Assembly: GCA_028285065.1 (NCBI GenBank)
Contig: JANQQG010000126.1
Span: 1-48,655 of the forward strand
Origin: Phycisphaerales bacterium
GTDB taxonomy: Bacteria; Planctomycetota; Phycisphaerae; Phycisphaerales; UBA1924
Reading direction: 5' to 3'
Length of the DNA: 48,655 nt
In this document: piece by piece, positions 1 to 7,802 of the stretch
Layout of the letters: each line of letters begins with the position of its first letter
How positions within the stretch are numbered: position 1 is the first letter of the stretch
Notes under the pieces: model-generated
Databases searched by the model: none
Told to the model about the DNA's origin: nothing
What the model saw: the letters and a program-made list of their open reading frames with translations, nothing else
Program-made: the position numbers and the translations under genes

Positions 1-1
1 G

Positions 2-364
2 GCCTCCGACGAAGCACCGCCGGATGAGACGTCGGTGGTCGAGGAAGGCGAGCCGACACCCAACGGGGCGGACCCGACCCAATCAGAATCCGAGAACCCG
101 ATGACCTCGAGGCGCCCGACACAACGCCTGGCGCGGTACGCGGAGGTGTTTCTGACGGCGTCGTGCCTGCGCGAGGCGGAAGAGGTCGCCCTCGAGGCCG
201 TGCTCCCGCTGCTCAGCGAGGATGAGTCTGCGGAGCGCGAAGAGGCGGTCGTGACGGCGGATCGGATGCTGCCGGAGGACTTTGGAGAGGCCGTGGGGAG
301 CGCCACGGGGGGTGAGGTGGATCTGTCGGTGAGCCGTCCGTGGCACGCGGGTTGGATGGAATAG
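2..364 (+). CDS. 3' end of an unidentified protein (partial)
   Basis: The reading frame is open from the first bases of the window to a TAG at 362-364, so the gene begins upstream; a GTG at 35 is possible but nothing there looks like a start. The visible 120 residues open with an acidic, Pro/Ser/Thr-rich disordered stretch (residues 1-35), followed by a helical segment containing LREAEEVALEAVLPLL and an acidic patch, and end in PWHAGWME. I recognise no family. It is followed by a good terminator (415-444) and then by the secretin gene, so co-transcription with the secretin is unlikely. Function unknown. Confidence 0.5.
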   Translation, partial: ASDEAPPDETSVVEEGEPTPNGADPTQSESENPMTSRRPTQRLARYAEVFLTASCLREAEEVALEAVLPLLSEDESAEREEAVVTADRMLPEDFGEAVGSATGGEVDLSVSRPWHAGWME

Positions 365-414
365 CGGACAGATCCGGGGTCGGGTTTGCGTCTTGAGCGT
401 GTGGCGGCTATCTT

Positions 415-444
415 CCCGCCCTGCTCCCACTGGGGGCGGGTTTT
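415..444 (+). terminator. Rho-independent terminator after the first gene
   Basis: CCCGCCC (415-421) pairs with GGGCGGG (434-440) and is followed directly by TTTT and then CG. It lies 50 nt past the stop of the partial gene and isolates the secretin gene. Confidence 0.65.
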
Positions 445-601
445 CGTCGGTCGGAGCGCGATTGGTGTGCGCCCGACGGGATGGCCGGCGAAAAGCCCTC
501 GCGCCAATGGACGCCCCGGGGAACCGATTGCCGGAACCTCACGAACGGCTGGCGCGTCCAACGAGGGTGAGTCACACGGCGCGACCTAACGGAGAACATC
601 G

Positions 602-3600
602 ATGGCGATCAGACGGACGAGCGGAACGGTCTTTGGACTGCTGACGAGCGTGGCGGGACTCTCGGTGGCGACCACGCCGGCCGCAGCCGAGCCGCAGGAC
701 GCTCCGCCGGCAGCTTCCGCACCCGACGCCATTGCGCAGGCGGAGCACCTGATCACGCAGGACCGGCTGATCGACGCCCGGGCGGCCCTTGGGCAGCTCG
801 TCCGATCGGACGTCGCCCTGAGCACCCTGACCGATTCCCAACGCGACCGAGCCTTCGAGCTGGTCACGCTCGTTGAGCGTCGCCTTCGGCTGGCGGACCC
901 GATCGACGTGAGCCTTCAGAAGGCACACCTGGCTCTGCGTCGCGGTGAACTCCGCGAGGCAGAGCGTCACGCGGCGGGCGTTGCCAAGGCGTCCGGCGCG
1001 TCCGAGGCCCAGCTCGATGAGGCCGGCACGATCACCTCGACGGTGCTGACGCGCCGTGCGGAGTTCGCCCCGCTTGCCGGGTCGACCATCCGTCAGGCGA
1101 TCGACGACTTCGACCAGGGTCGATACGCCCAGGCCAAGGCCGGTCTCGGCGCCGTGGTCCGGTCCGGCGTCGCACTGGACGAGGACACGACGAGCCTTGT
1201 TGATTCCTACCAGCTGCGGATCGTCGCGCTCGAGCGTGCTCGTGGCGGGGCGTTCGAGCTCGGCGCGACCTTGGGCGTGCAGCCCGGTGAGACCCGTCGT
1301 GATGGCGATGCCGCCGGGGACGCTACGGACGCCGAGCAGCCCGCTGACGCAGCAGAGGAAGCCCAACCGGGGGACGACGCCGGCCAGCCCGAGGAGCCCG
1401 CCGACGCCGGCGAGCAGCCCGGCGAGCAGGACGTGGTCAACGCGGCTCTGCGTGCCCAGGCCCAGCGTGAGCTGGTCGAGGCTGACATGGCGTTCGAGGA
1501 CGCGAACTACGTGGTCGCCCGCGAGAAGTACCGCCTGCTGGTCGGTCCTCGCGCGCCGTACCTCGACCCCGAGCAACTCGCCCACGCGCGTGATCGCCTG
1601 CAGCAGGTCGAGATCCGGCTCAACGAGATGCAGCCCGGTGACCAGGCCGACGACCTGGGGACGACGATCCGCCTGATCCGTCAGAAGACCGAGGCGGAGT
1701 TCCGCAATCACGTCGAGCAGATCGAGGCCGCCCTGAGCGCCGAGAACACCGAGCGGGCCCGCCAGTTGGTGGCCAGCGCCCGCTTCTCGGTCAACCGCGC
1801 CCGCAACGCGTTCAGCGAAGCGGAGGTCCGTGACTACCTCGACCAGCTCAACGTGCTGAGCGCCCGTGTTGCGAGCGAGGAAGAGCGGATCCGCATCGAG
1901 ACGATCGAGCGGGAAGAGGGCGATCGGATCGAGCGCGAGCGTTTCGACGAGGTGCAGCGTCTGCGAGACAAGGAGCAGCGCCTGCACGACCTGCTGGACC
2001 GCGTCCGCGCCCTGCAGCAGGAGCTCAAGTACGAGGAGGCGCTCGAGGTCGTCGACCAGATCCTCTTCCTCGAGCCGAACGAGCCGTCCGGCCTTCTGCT
2101 CCGTGATGTGATCGAGGCGATCCTGATCTACCAGCGGTTCGAGGAGATCCAGCGTCGCAAGGACGTGGGTCACGCCAAGCTCACGCTCGACAGCGAAGAG
2201 GCGATGATCCCGCCGAGCGGGATCGTGGACTACCCCGACGACTGGCCCCAGATCAGCTTCACGCGTGGGGAGCTCTCTGCCTACACCGAGAGCCCCGAGA
2301 ACCGCCAGGTGCTGACCAAGATGGACCAGCAGCGCCTGCCCGCGCCATTCGATGACGCGCCGCTGAGCGACGTGATCGACTACGTGGCGCAGGTGACCGC
2401 GCTGGACGTGGACGTCGACTGGGACAGCCTCAGCGAGATCGGAATCGACGAGGACACGCCCGTCACGCTCAAGCTCTCGTCCGTCAACGTCCGGACGATG
2501 CTGGACCGTGTGCTCGAGAAGGCCAGCGCCGACCCGTTCGCCCGCGCCGACTGGGCCGTCAACGACGGGATCCTCATGATCGCGTCGGACGCGGACCTGC
2601 GCAAGAACACGACGCTGGTGATCTACAACATCACCGACCTGCTGATCGACGTCCCGAACTTCGAGGACGCCCCGCAGATCGACCTGCAGTCCGTGCTCGA
2701 CCAGGGCGAGGGCGGCGGTCAGAGCCCCTTCGACGATGACGGGGACGACGGCGAGGACGAGGAGCGCCCGACCCGCGAGGAGAAGATCGAGCGCATCGTC
2801 GAGATCGTCCAGGCGCTCGTCGACCCCAACGGGTGGCGTGACAACGGCGGTGAGACGGGTGACATCCAGGAGCTCAACGGCTCGCTGATCATCACCAACA
2901 CCCCGAAGAACCACCGCGCGATCGTCGGGCTGCTCGACCAGCTCCGTGAGATCCGCTCGATGCAGATCAACGTCGAGACGAAGTTCCTGCTCGTCAACCA
3001 GGACTGGTTCGAGCAGATCGGCTTCGACATCGACCTCGTGATCAACGCGAACAACAACCAGGTCCGCGCCGCACGCGGGGTCAGCCCCGCGATTCAGGCC
3101 GGGGACTTCTTCGACTTCAACGGGACCCCCCGCGGGATCCAGCGCAACATCGACCTCGGCGACGTCGACCTCAACGGCGACGGCGACACGACCGACCCGG
3201 GCGAGTTCTCCGACCCGCTCGCGATCGGCAACCCCGCCGGATTCTCGCCGGTGGGTATCGGATCGAACTCCCTCGGCCTGGCCGCGGCACTCGCCCAGGG
3301 CGACTTCGCCGGCTCCGTGCTCAGCGAGGCGCCGGCGCTCGGAATCAGCGGGCAGTTCCTCGACGACGTCCAGGTCGACTTCCTGATCCAGGCGACCCAG
3401 GCCGATCGTCGCACGGTGCAGCTGACTGCCCCGCGTCTGACGTTCACCAACGGCCAAACGGCCAACATCTTCGTCGTGACCCAGCAGGCGTTCGTGAGCG
3501 ACCTGCAGCCGGTCACGGGCGACTCGGCCGTCGGCTTCGACCCGGAAGTCGACGTCGTCTCGGAGGGCGTGACGCTGCTGGTCGAGGGCGTGATCTCCGC

Positions 3601-4021
3601 CGACCGCCGGTACGTGACGCTCAACGTCGATGCGGGCCTCGGGCGCATCGACGGGTTCGCCGAGCAGCCGGTCTCCGCGGTCGCGGGCGGTCAGCTCGTC
3701 AACTCCGCCGATACGCAGTCGTTCATCCAGCTCCCGACGGTGACCGTCACCCGGGTGCGCACGACGGTGACGGTCCCTGACCAGGGCACGGTGCTCCTTG
3801 GCGGGCAGCGTCTGGTGACGGAACTCGAGGTCGAGACGGGCGTTCCGGTGCTGTCGAAGATGCCGATCCTGAACCGGTTCTTCACCAACCGGGTCGAGAG
3901 CAAGGAAGAGCAGACGCTGCTCGTGCTCGTCAAGCCCACGGTGCTGATCCAGTCCGAGCAGGAAGAGAACGCCCACCCGGGTCTGCTCGACTCGCTGCGG
4001 ACGGGCGTTGGCATCCGCTAG
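602..4021 (+). CDS. Secretin-domain protein with long helical N-terminus
   Basis: 1139 residues. A Sec signal peptide (about 1-28, ending TPAAA) is followed by TPR-like helical repeats (about 40-225), an acidic Asp/Glu/Pro linker (about 230-280), further helices and a charged coiled coil (about 425-490). An N0/STN-like module lies near 585-670 (PLSDVIDYVAQVTALDVDV), then an acidic linker and an N1-like segment. The C-terminal secretin beta-domain (about 800-1120) shows VTVPDQGTVLLGG and GVPVLSKMPILNRFF, hallmarks of GspD/PilQ-type outer-membrane channels. GGAGA at 591-595 sits 7 nt before the ATG. Usual secretins are 600-750 residues, so the extra length is the N-terminal helical part. No pilus or type II secretion ATPase or pseudopilin gene is nearby, so this is an orphan in this window. 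The secretin fold is certain; what it exports is not. Confidence 0.85.
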   Translation: MAIRRTSGTVFGLLTSVAGLSVATTPAAAEPQDAPPAASAPDAIAQAEHLITQDRLIDARAALGQLVRSDVALSTLTDSQRDRAFELVTLVERRLRLADPIDVSLQKAHLALRRGELREAERHAAGVAKASGASEAQLDEAGTITSTVLTRRAEFAPLAGSTIRQAIDDFDQGRYAQAKAGLGAVVRSGVALDEDTTSLVDSYQLRIVALERARGGAFELGATLGVQPGETRRDGDAAGDATDAEQPADAAEEAQPGDDAGQPEEPADAGEQPGEQDVVNAALRAQAQRELVEADMAFEDANYVVAREKYRLLVGPRAPYLDPEQLAHARDRLQQVEIRLNEMQPGDQADDLGTTIRLIRQKTEAEFRNHVEQIEAALSAENTERARQLVASARFSVNRARNAFSEAEVRDYLDQLNVLSARVASEEERIRIETIEREEGDRIERERFDEVQRLRDKEQRLHDLLDRVRALQQELKYEEALEVVDQILFLEPNEPSGLLLRDVIEAILIYQRFEEIQRRKDVGHAKLTLDSEEAMIPPSGIVDYPDDWPQISFTRGELSAYTESPENRQVLTKMDQQRLPAPFDDAPLSDVIDYVAQVTALDVDVDWDSLSEIGIDEDTPVTLKLSSVNVRTMLDRVLEKASADPFARADWAVNDGILMIASDADLRKNTTLVIYNITDLLIDVPNFEDAPQIDLQSVLDQGEGGGQSPFDDDGDDGEDEERPTREEKIERIVEIVQALVDPNGWRDNGGETGDIQELNGSLIITNTPKNHRAIVGLLDQLREIRSMQINVETKFLLVNQDWFEQIGFDIDLVINANNNQVRAARGVSPAIQAGDFFDFNGTPRGIQRNIDLGDVDLNGDGDTTDPGEFSDPLAIGNPAGFSPVGIGSNSLGLAAALAQGDFAGSVLSEAPALGISGQFLDDVQVDFLIQATQADRRTVQLTAPRLTFTNGQTANIFVVTQQAFVSDLQPVTGDSAVGFDPEVDVVSEGVTLLVEGVISADRRYVTLNVDAGLGRIDGFAEQPVSAVAGGQLVNSADTQSFIQLPTVTVTRVRTTVTVPDQGTVLLGGQRLVTELEVETGVPVLSKMPILNRFFTNRVESKEEQTLLVLVKPTVLIQSEQEENAHPGLLDSLRTGVGIR

Positions 4022-4075
4022 GGCGGGGCGCCGATCGGGGCCCTGTAAGGGCTCGCAACAACAGAACCACCCATT

Positions 4076-4103
4076 CCGCCGGGCGGCGCAAGCCGCCCGG
4101 CGG
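4076..4103. terminator. Perfect 12-bp GCAA-tetraloop hairpin after the secretin
   Basis: CCGCCGGGCGGC (4076-4087), loop GCAA, GCCGCCCGGCGG (4092-4103): every base pairs. There is no T-tract; the next bases are TATAGT, a -10-like box. It may stop secretin transcription, or shape the promoter of the next gene. Confidence 0.5.
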
Positions 4104-4109
4104 TATAGT
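4104..4109 (+). promoter_or_regulatory. -10 box candidate for the STAS gene
   Basis: TATAGT (5 of 6 matches to TATAAT) lies 60 nt before the STAS start and abuts the hairpin at 4076-4103. The position 17 bp upstream, inside the hairpin, has no -35-like hexamer. Confidence 0.4.
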
Positions 4110-4168
4110 GTCGCCAAGCCGCAGGGAGGCGACGCCCATCCTCTGGGCGGATCAAAGGAGCGCTTCGA

Positions 4169-4528
4169 ATGTCCAGCAGCGGATCCAGGCTTCGCTTCAA
4201 GCGTGACGGCGAGGTGACCCAGGTCGAGTTCCGCGACCGGAACATCCTCGACGAGGCGAACATCCAACAGATCTGCGAGGAGATCTCGGAGGTCGTCGAG
4301 TCCGCCCCAAACCCCAAGCTGTTGATCAGCTTCGCCGGCGTCGACCACCTTTCGTCGGCCGCCCTCGGGACGCTGATCACGATCAACAACAAGATCAAGA
4401 ACAGCGAGGGGCAACTCCGCCTCGCGAACATCGACCCGCAGATCTACGAGGTGTTCAAGATCACCCGTCTGCATGGGCTGTTCAAGATCTTCGACTCGAC
4501 CGACGAGGCCATGGCGAGCTTCGCCTAA
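4169..4528 (+). CDS. STAS-domain anti-sigma factor antagonist (RsbV/SpoIIAA-like)
   Basis: 119 residues, the usual size for a single-domain STAS protein. Such proteins bind an RsbW-type kinase and release a sigma factor or other target; phosphorylation of a conserved Ser turns binding off. The phospho-site loop reads HLSSAALGTL (residues 60-69); by alignment Ser63 is the phosphoacceptor, and the Asp usually just before it is replaced by Ser62. AAGGAG at 4155-4160 lies 8 nt before the ATG. The RsbW-like ATPase begins 140 nt downstream on the same strand, forming a classical partner-switch pair. No partner sigma factor or PP2C phosphatase is adjacent. The family is clear, the regulated target unknown. 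Confidence 0.85.
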   Translation: MSSSGSRLRFKRDGEVTQVEFRDRNILDEANIQQICEEISEVVESAPNPKLLISFAGVDHLSSAALGTLITINNKIKNSEGQLRLANIDPQIYEVFKITRLHGLFKIFDSTDEAMASFA

Positions 4529-4668
4529 GGGCACGCTCATCGCGCTGGCGCCGGCCCCATGCCGGCACGACCTGCCCGGCGCACATCGCCAGCCCCCACC
4601 GTGCGAACGCCCTCCCGGATGCGACGCTCGCACGAGACTCCGATGCCCCGGAGGAGACCCGAGCCCAG

Positions 4669-5124
4669 ATGAGCGGCCAGCATCCACCCAGCGCCGAACC
4701 AGCCGATGGTGACCGGATCACCCTCGCGCACGACAGAGCGCAGATCGATCGGCTCCACCAGACGGTGCTCGCCTCGCTTGAGCGCCACGGCTACGAGGAA
4801 GCCTCACGCTTCGCGGTGCGCCTCGCGCTCGAGGAGGGGATCAGCAACGCGTTCCGGCACGGACACGCATCGCTGGACGCGGACCTGCCCATCGACGTCG
4901 AGTGGAGCGTCGACGCGGACAGGATCGTCATGGTGATCGAGGACCAGGGCCCGGGATTCAACCCTGACGTCATCCCCGACCCGACGCTCGAAGAGAACCT
5001 CGAGAAGCCCGCGGGGCGCGGCGTCCTGCTCATCCGGTCCTTCATGTCCGAAGTCGCGTTCGAGGGCCGAGGCAACCGCCTCCGCATGGTCTTCAAGCGC
5101 GGCCAGCCAACCCCCCACGCCTGA
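4669..5124 (+). CDS. RsbW/SpoIIAB-like serine kinase, GHKL ATPase
   Basis: 151 residues forming one HATPase_c_2 domain. The N box is LEEGISNAFRHG (Glu56, Asn60), the G1 box EDQGPGF (Asp92) and the G2 box PAGRGVLLI (about 114-122), so an intact ATP site is present. These kinases phosphorylate the STAS antagonist and bind a sigma factor when the antagonist is phosphorylated. The ATG at 4669 follows GGAGGAG (4650-4656) at a long 12-nt spacing. The gene lies directly downstream of the STAS gene, its likely substrate. Whether it controls a sigma factor or another output cannot be told from the sequence. Confidence 0.85.
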   Translation: MSGQHPPSAEPADGDRITLAHDRAQIDRLHQTVLASLERHGYEEASRFAVRLALEEGISNAFRHGHASLDADLPIDVEWSVDADRIVMVIEDQGPGFNPDVIPDPTLEENLEKPAGRGVLLIRSFMSEVAFEGRGNRLRMVFKRGQPTPHA

Positions 5125-5200
5125 TCCCGTTCCACCCCAGCCCTCCACCGACGCCTATGCGGTGCATCCGGGCACGCCTCGCGACGAGTCGGACGGCGCT

Positions 5201-5224
5201 GGAATCCGTGCGTTCACGGGTTCC
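5201..5224. terminator. Stem-loop between the RsbW-like gene and the isc promoter
   Basis: GGAATCCGTG (5201-5210), loop CGTT, CACGGGTTCC (5215-5224): a 10-bp stem with one G-T pair. There is no T-tract. It sits about 80 nt past the RsbW-like stop and may end that transcript. Confidence 0.35.
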
Positions 5225-5242
5225 GAAGCACCTTGTGGCCGC

Positions 5243-5271
5243 TTGTCGACCCCGGCCGAGCCAGGTAAAAT
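5243..5271 (+). promoter_or_regulatory. Sigma-70-type promoter for the isc operon
   Basis: TTGTCG (5243-5248), 17-bp spacer, TAAAAT (5266-5271), 60 nt before iscS. The -10 matches 5 of 6 and the -35 4 of 6 consensus bases, with ideal spacing in an otherwise GC-rich gap. Confidence 0.6.
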
Positions 5272-5284
5272 AGAATGATTCTAA
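5270..5284. promoter_or_regulatory. Fur/PerR-like palindrome over the isc start site
   Basis: ATAGAAT-G-ATTCTAA is a 7-1-7 inverted repeat with 6 of 7 paired positions (a perfect 6-1-6 core at 5271-5283). The architecture and AT content match Fur-family boxes such as the PerR consensus TTATAAT-N-ATTATAA. It overlaps the last base of the -10 and the expected transcription start, where bound repressor would block the operon. No Fur, PerR or Rrf2 gene lies in the window, so the regulator is inferred. Confidence 0.45.
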
Positions 5285-5331
5285 GACTCATCCCCAGCCG
5301 GGCCTTGGCTGGCTGAACGGAGACGCCCCCC

Positions 5332-6570
5332 ATGAGCGTGAAGCTCCCGATCTACTTCGACCATGCCGCCACGACCCCATGCGACCCGCGCGTTGTCGAG
5401 GCGATGCTCCCGTACTTCACCGAGAAGTTCGGCAACCCCGGCAGCCGCAACCACAGCTTCGGCTGGGAGTCGGAGGAGGGCGTCAGCCTCGCGCGTCGCC
5501 AGTGCGCCGACCTGATCGGGGCAGACGACAAGGAGATCATCTTCACGTCGGGCTCGACCGAGGCGAACAACCTCGCGATCAAGGGAGCCGCGGAGATGTA
5601 CCAGAAGGCCCCCGCTGGCTCGACGGGTCGCGGGCACATCATCACGGTGAACATCGAGCACAAGGCCGTGCTCGACCCGTGCAAGCGTCTCGAGAAGGTC
5701 GGCTTCGACGTGACGTACCTCGAGCCGGAGCGTGACGGGCTCGTCACCGCGAAGATGGTCGAGGACGCGATACGTGACGACACGATCCTCGTCACGATCA
5801 TGTGGGCCAACAACGAGATCGGCACGATCAACGAGATCCCGGAGATCGGCAAGCTCTGCCACGATCGCGGCGTCGTCTTCCACACCGACGCGACGCAGTG
5901 GGTCGGCAAGATGCCCACGGACGTCAAGAAGGACAACATCGATCTGCTCTCGTTCAGCGGTCACAAGATGTACGGTCCGAAGGGTGTGGGCGCCCTATAC
6001 GTCCGGCGTCGCAAGCCGCGCATCCGCCTGGTTGCGCAGGTCGAGGGCGGCGGCCAGGAGCGCGGCTACCGCTCCGGCACACTCAACGTCACCGGGATCG
6101 TCGGCCTCGGCAAGGCCGCGGAGCTGTGCAAGCAGGAGATGGACACCGAGCGCGAGCGTCTGCTCGCGATGCGTCGGCGTCTCGAGACGCGATTGACCGA
6201 GCGACTGGACCATGTCGTCGTCAACGGACACGCGGACAAGCGTCTTGCGCACATCACGAACATCTCGTTCGGTTTCATCGAGGGCGAGAGCCTGATGATG
6301 GCCGTCAAGGACATCTCGGTCAGTTCGGGTTCCGCGTGCACCAGCGCGAGCCTCGAGCCGAGCTACGTGCTCAAGGGGATCGGGATCGGCGACGACCTGG
6401 CCCACTCCTCGCTGCGGATGAGCCTCGGACGTTTCACGACGGACGAGGAGGTGGACTTCGCGATCGACAAGATCTCCGAGGCCGTCGTAAAGCTGCGCGA
6501 GCTCTCCCCCCTCTACGACATGCACAAAGAGGGCATCGACATCACCAAGATCCAGTGGCAGGCCCACTGA
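5332..6570 (+). CDS. iscS: Cysteine desulfurase (IscS/NifS type)
   Basis: 412 residues, class V PLP aminotransferase fold. It removes sulfur from L-cysteine and passes it as persulfide to the scaffold for Fe-S cluster assembly. The N-terminus IYFDHAATTP is diagnostic; the PLP lysine is Lys212 in SFSGHKMYGPKG, and the catalytic Cys336 lies in SSGSACTSASLEPSYVL, as in group I (IscS/NifS) enzymes. GGAGA at 5319-5323 sits 8 nt before the ATG. First gene of iscS-iscU-iscA, with 21 nt to iscU. A small hairpin (5294-5299 with 5307-5312) lies in its leader. Confidence 0.95.
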   Translation: MSVKLPIYFDHAATTPCDPRVVEAMLPYFTEKFGNPGSRNHSFGWESEEGVSLARRQCADLIGADDKEIIFTSGSTEANNLAIKGAAEMYQKAPAGSTGRGHIITVNIEHKAVLDPCKRLEKVGFDVTYLEPERDGLVTAKMVEDAIRDDTILVTIMWANNEIGTINEIPEIGKLCHDRGVVFHTDATQWVGKMPTDVKKDNIDLLSFSGHKMYGPKGVGALYVRRRKPRIRLVAQVEGGGQERGYRSGTLNVTGIVGLGKAAELCKQEMDTERERLLAMRRRLETRLTERLDHVVVNGHADKRLAHITNISFGFIEGESLMMAVKDISVSSGSACTSASLEPSYVLKGIGIGDDLAHSSLRMSLGRFTTDEEVDFAIDKISEAVVKLRELSPLYDMHKEGIDITKIQWQAH

Positions 6571-6591
6571 CCCACCACTCGGAGACCCACC

Positions 6592-7023
6592 ATGGCATAC
6601 GGCCCCAAGATCATCGACCACTATGAGAACCCGCGCAACGTCGGCTCGTTCGGCACGCAGGACGAGATCAAGAGGCGCACCGACGTCGGCGTCGGCCTCG
6701 TCGGCGCGCCCGAGTGCGGCGACGTCATGCAGCTGCAGATCAAGGTTGACGACGACGGCAAGATCGAAGACGCCAAGTTCAAGTGCTTCGGCTGCGGCTC
6801 GGCGATCGCCTCCAGCTCCGTCGCCACCGAGTGGCTCAAGGGCAAGAGCCTCGACGAGGGCCTCGAGATCCGCAACACGCAGATCGTCGAGGAGCTCAGC
6901 CTCCCGCCCGTCAAGATCCACTGCTCCGTGTTGGCCGAGGACGCCATCCGGGGCGCGATCGCCGACTACAAGAAGAAGAACGGCATGGAAGTCGACGCCC
7001 ACGAACACGACCACGCCCACTGA
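6592..7023 (+). CDS. iscU: Fe-S cluster assembly scaffold IscU
   Basis: 143 residues, the IscU/NifU-N scaffold on which [2Fe-2S] clusters are built from IscS-derived sulfur. All ligands are present: Cys42 and Asp44 in GAPECGDV, Cys65 in KCFGCGSAIASSS, and Cys111 preceded by His110 in KIHCSVLAEDAI. An additional Cys68 gives a CxxC in the second motif. The C-terminus is His-rich (EHDHAH), possibly metal-binding. It lies between iscS and an A-type carrier. No hscA/hscB or ferredoxin gene follows, so the operon is a minimal isc set. Confidence 0.93.
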   Translation: MAYGPKIIDHYENPRNVGSFGTQDEIKRRTDVGVGLVGAPECGDVMQLQIKVDDDGKIEDAKFKCFGCGSAIASSSVATEWLKGKSLDEGLEIRNTQIVEELSLPPVKIHCSVLAEDAIRGAIADYKKKNGMEVDAHEHDHAH

Positions 7024-7107
7024 CCCGACCGACACCCCTCCCCCGCACTTCAACCGCCCGCCTACCCTTCAGGGCCCGAACCGAACCAAGATTGAGGTAC
7101 TGCAAGC

Positions 7108-7461
7108 ATGTCCGAGAGCACCACGATCCCGACCCTGACCATCAGCGAGTCTGCCGCACGGGAGATCAAGACGATCATCGAGCGCGAGGAACTCGACGCC
7201 GAGAAGATCCGGCTCCGCGTTGGCGTCAAGGGCGGCGGGTGCTCCGGCTTCTCGTACGTCCTCGACCTGACCGAGAACGCCAAGGAGACCGACGAGGAGT
7301 TCGAGGTCCACGGCATCAAGGTCGTCTGCGATCCCAAGAGCCTGCTCTACCTCAACGGCACCACCATCGACTTCCGCGACGAGATCATGGGCCGCGGCTT
7401 CGTCTTCAGTAACCCGAACGCCACCAGCACCTGCGGGTGCGGCTCCAGCTTCAGCGCCTAA
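7108..7461 (+). CDS. iscA: A-type Fe-S carrier protein (IscA/ErpA family)
   Basis: 117 residues. The three conserved cysteines are Cys45 (GGGCSGFSY) and Cys109/Cys111 in the C-terminal CGCGSSF motif. Such proteins receive clusters from IscU and deliver them to apo-enzymes. The start at 7108 follows a weak purine stretch (AGATTGAGG). It is the third gene of the isc operon, 84 nt after iscU, and a terminator lies 46 nt past its stop. It could be called IscA, ErpA or SufA; sequence alone does not separate these. Confidence 0.9.
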   Translation: MSESTTIPTLTISESAAREIKTIIEREELDAEKIRLRVGVKGGGCSGFSYVLDLTENAKETDEEFEVHGIKVVCDPKSLLYLNGTTIDFRDEIMGRGFVFSNPNATSTCGCGSSFSA

Positions 7462-7506
7462 CCCCCCCCTCCCCCCCCACGGCTTGAACAATCGAGTAAC
7501 CCTGAC

Positions 7507-7550
7507 CAGCCCGGCGGGCCCCCACTTGTGGCGGACGGCCGGGCTGTTTC
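7507..7550 (+). terminator. Terminator of the isc operon
   Basis: CAGCCCGGC (7507-7515) pairs perfectly with GCCGGGCTG (7538-7546), followed by TTTC. Loop 22 nt. Placed 46 nt after the iscA stop. Confidence 0.6.
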
Positions 7551-7802
7551 GTGGGCGCGCGGGGGCGCAGAGGGGCCGATCCAGGGGATTGGGTAGCCCA
7601 GGGGCGCAAAAACCGTTGTCCCCCAATGTGAAAACTGGTACCTTTGGGGTTGGCCAACGCCTTTGGTGGGACGCGCGGAAACCCTGCGCTGACAGGCGTT
7701 TGCGACATATCCCGGCCGTGGAAGTGCCGAGGCGCGCGATGGGTCGCTCGCCCGGCCGGACGCCCTGTTGCGCCGCACGGCTTGCTCTCCAGGAAGGACC
7801 CG
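7551..7802 (+). other. Leader region before the tandem-ACT gene
   Basis: About 250 nt without a supported gene. It contains CCCCAA (7621-7626) and TTGGGG (7644-7649), able to form a 6-bp stem around a 17-nt AT-richer loop, and a TTGTCC at 7616-7621 that could serve as a -35 but lacks a good -10. I recognise no riboswitch here. The Shine-Dalgarno of the next gene, AGGAAGG, is at 7791-7797. Confidence 0.3.

Noticed and set aside
572-4687. A 1371-codon open frame on the minus strand across the secretin, STAS and RsbW-like genes
   Set aside because: Antisense shadow caused by GC-rich codon usage. Its protein is Arg/Asp/Leu/Val-rich without motifs, and it spans several well-supported plus-strand genes and a terminator.
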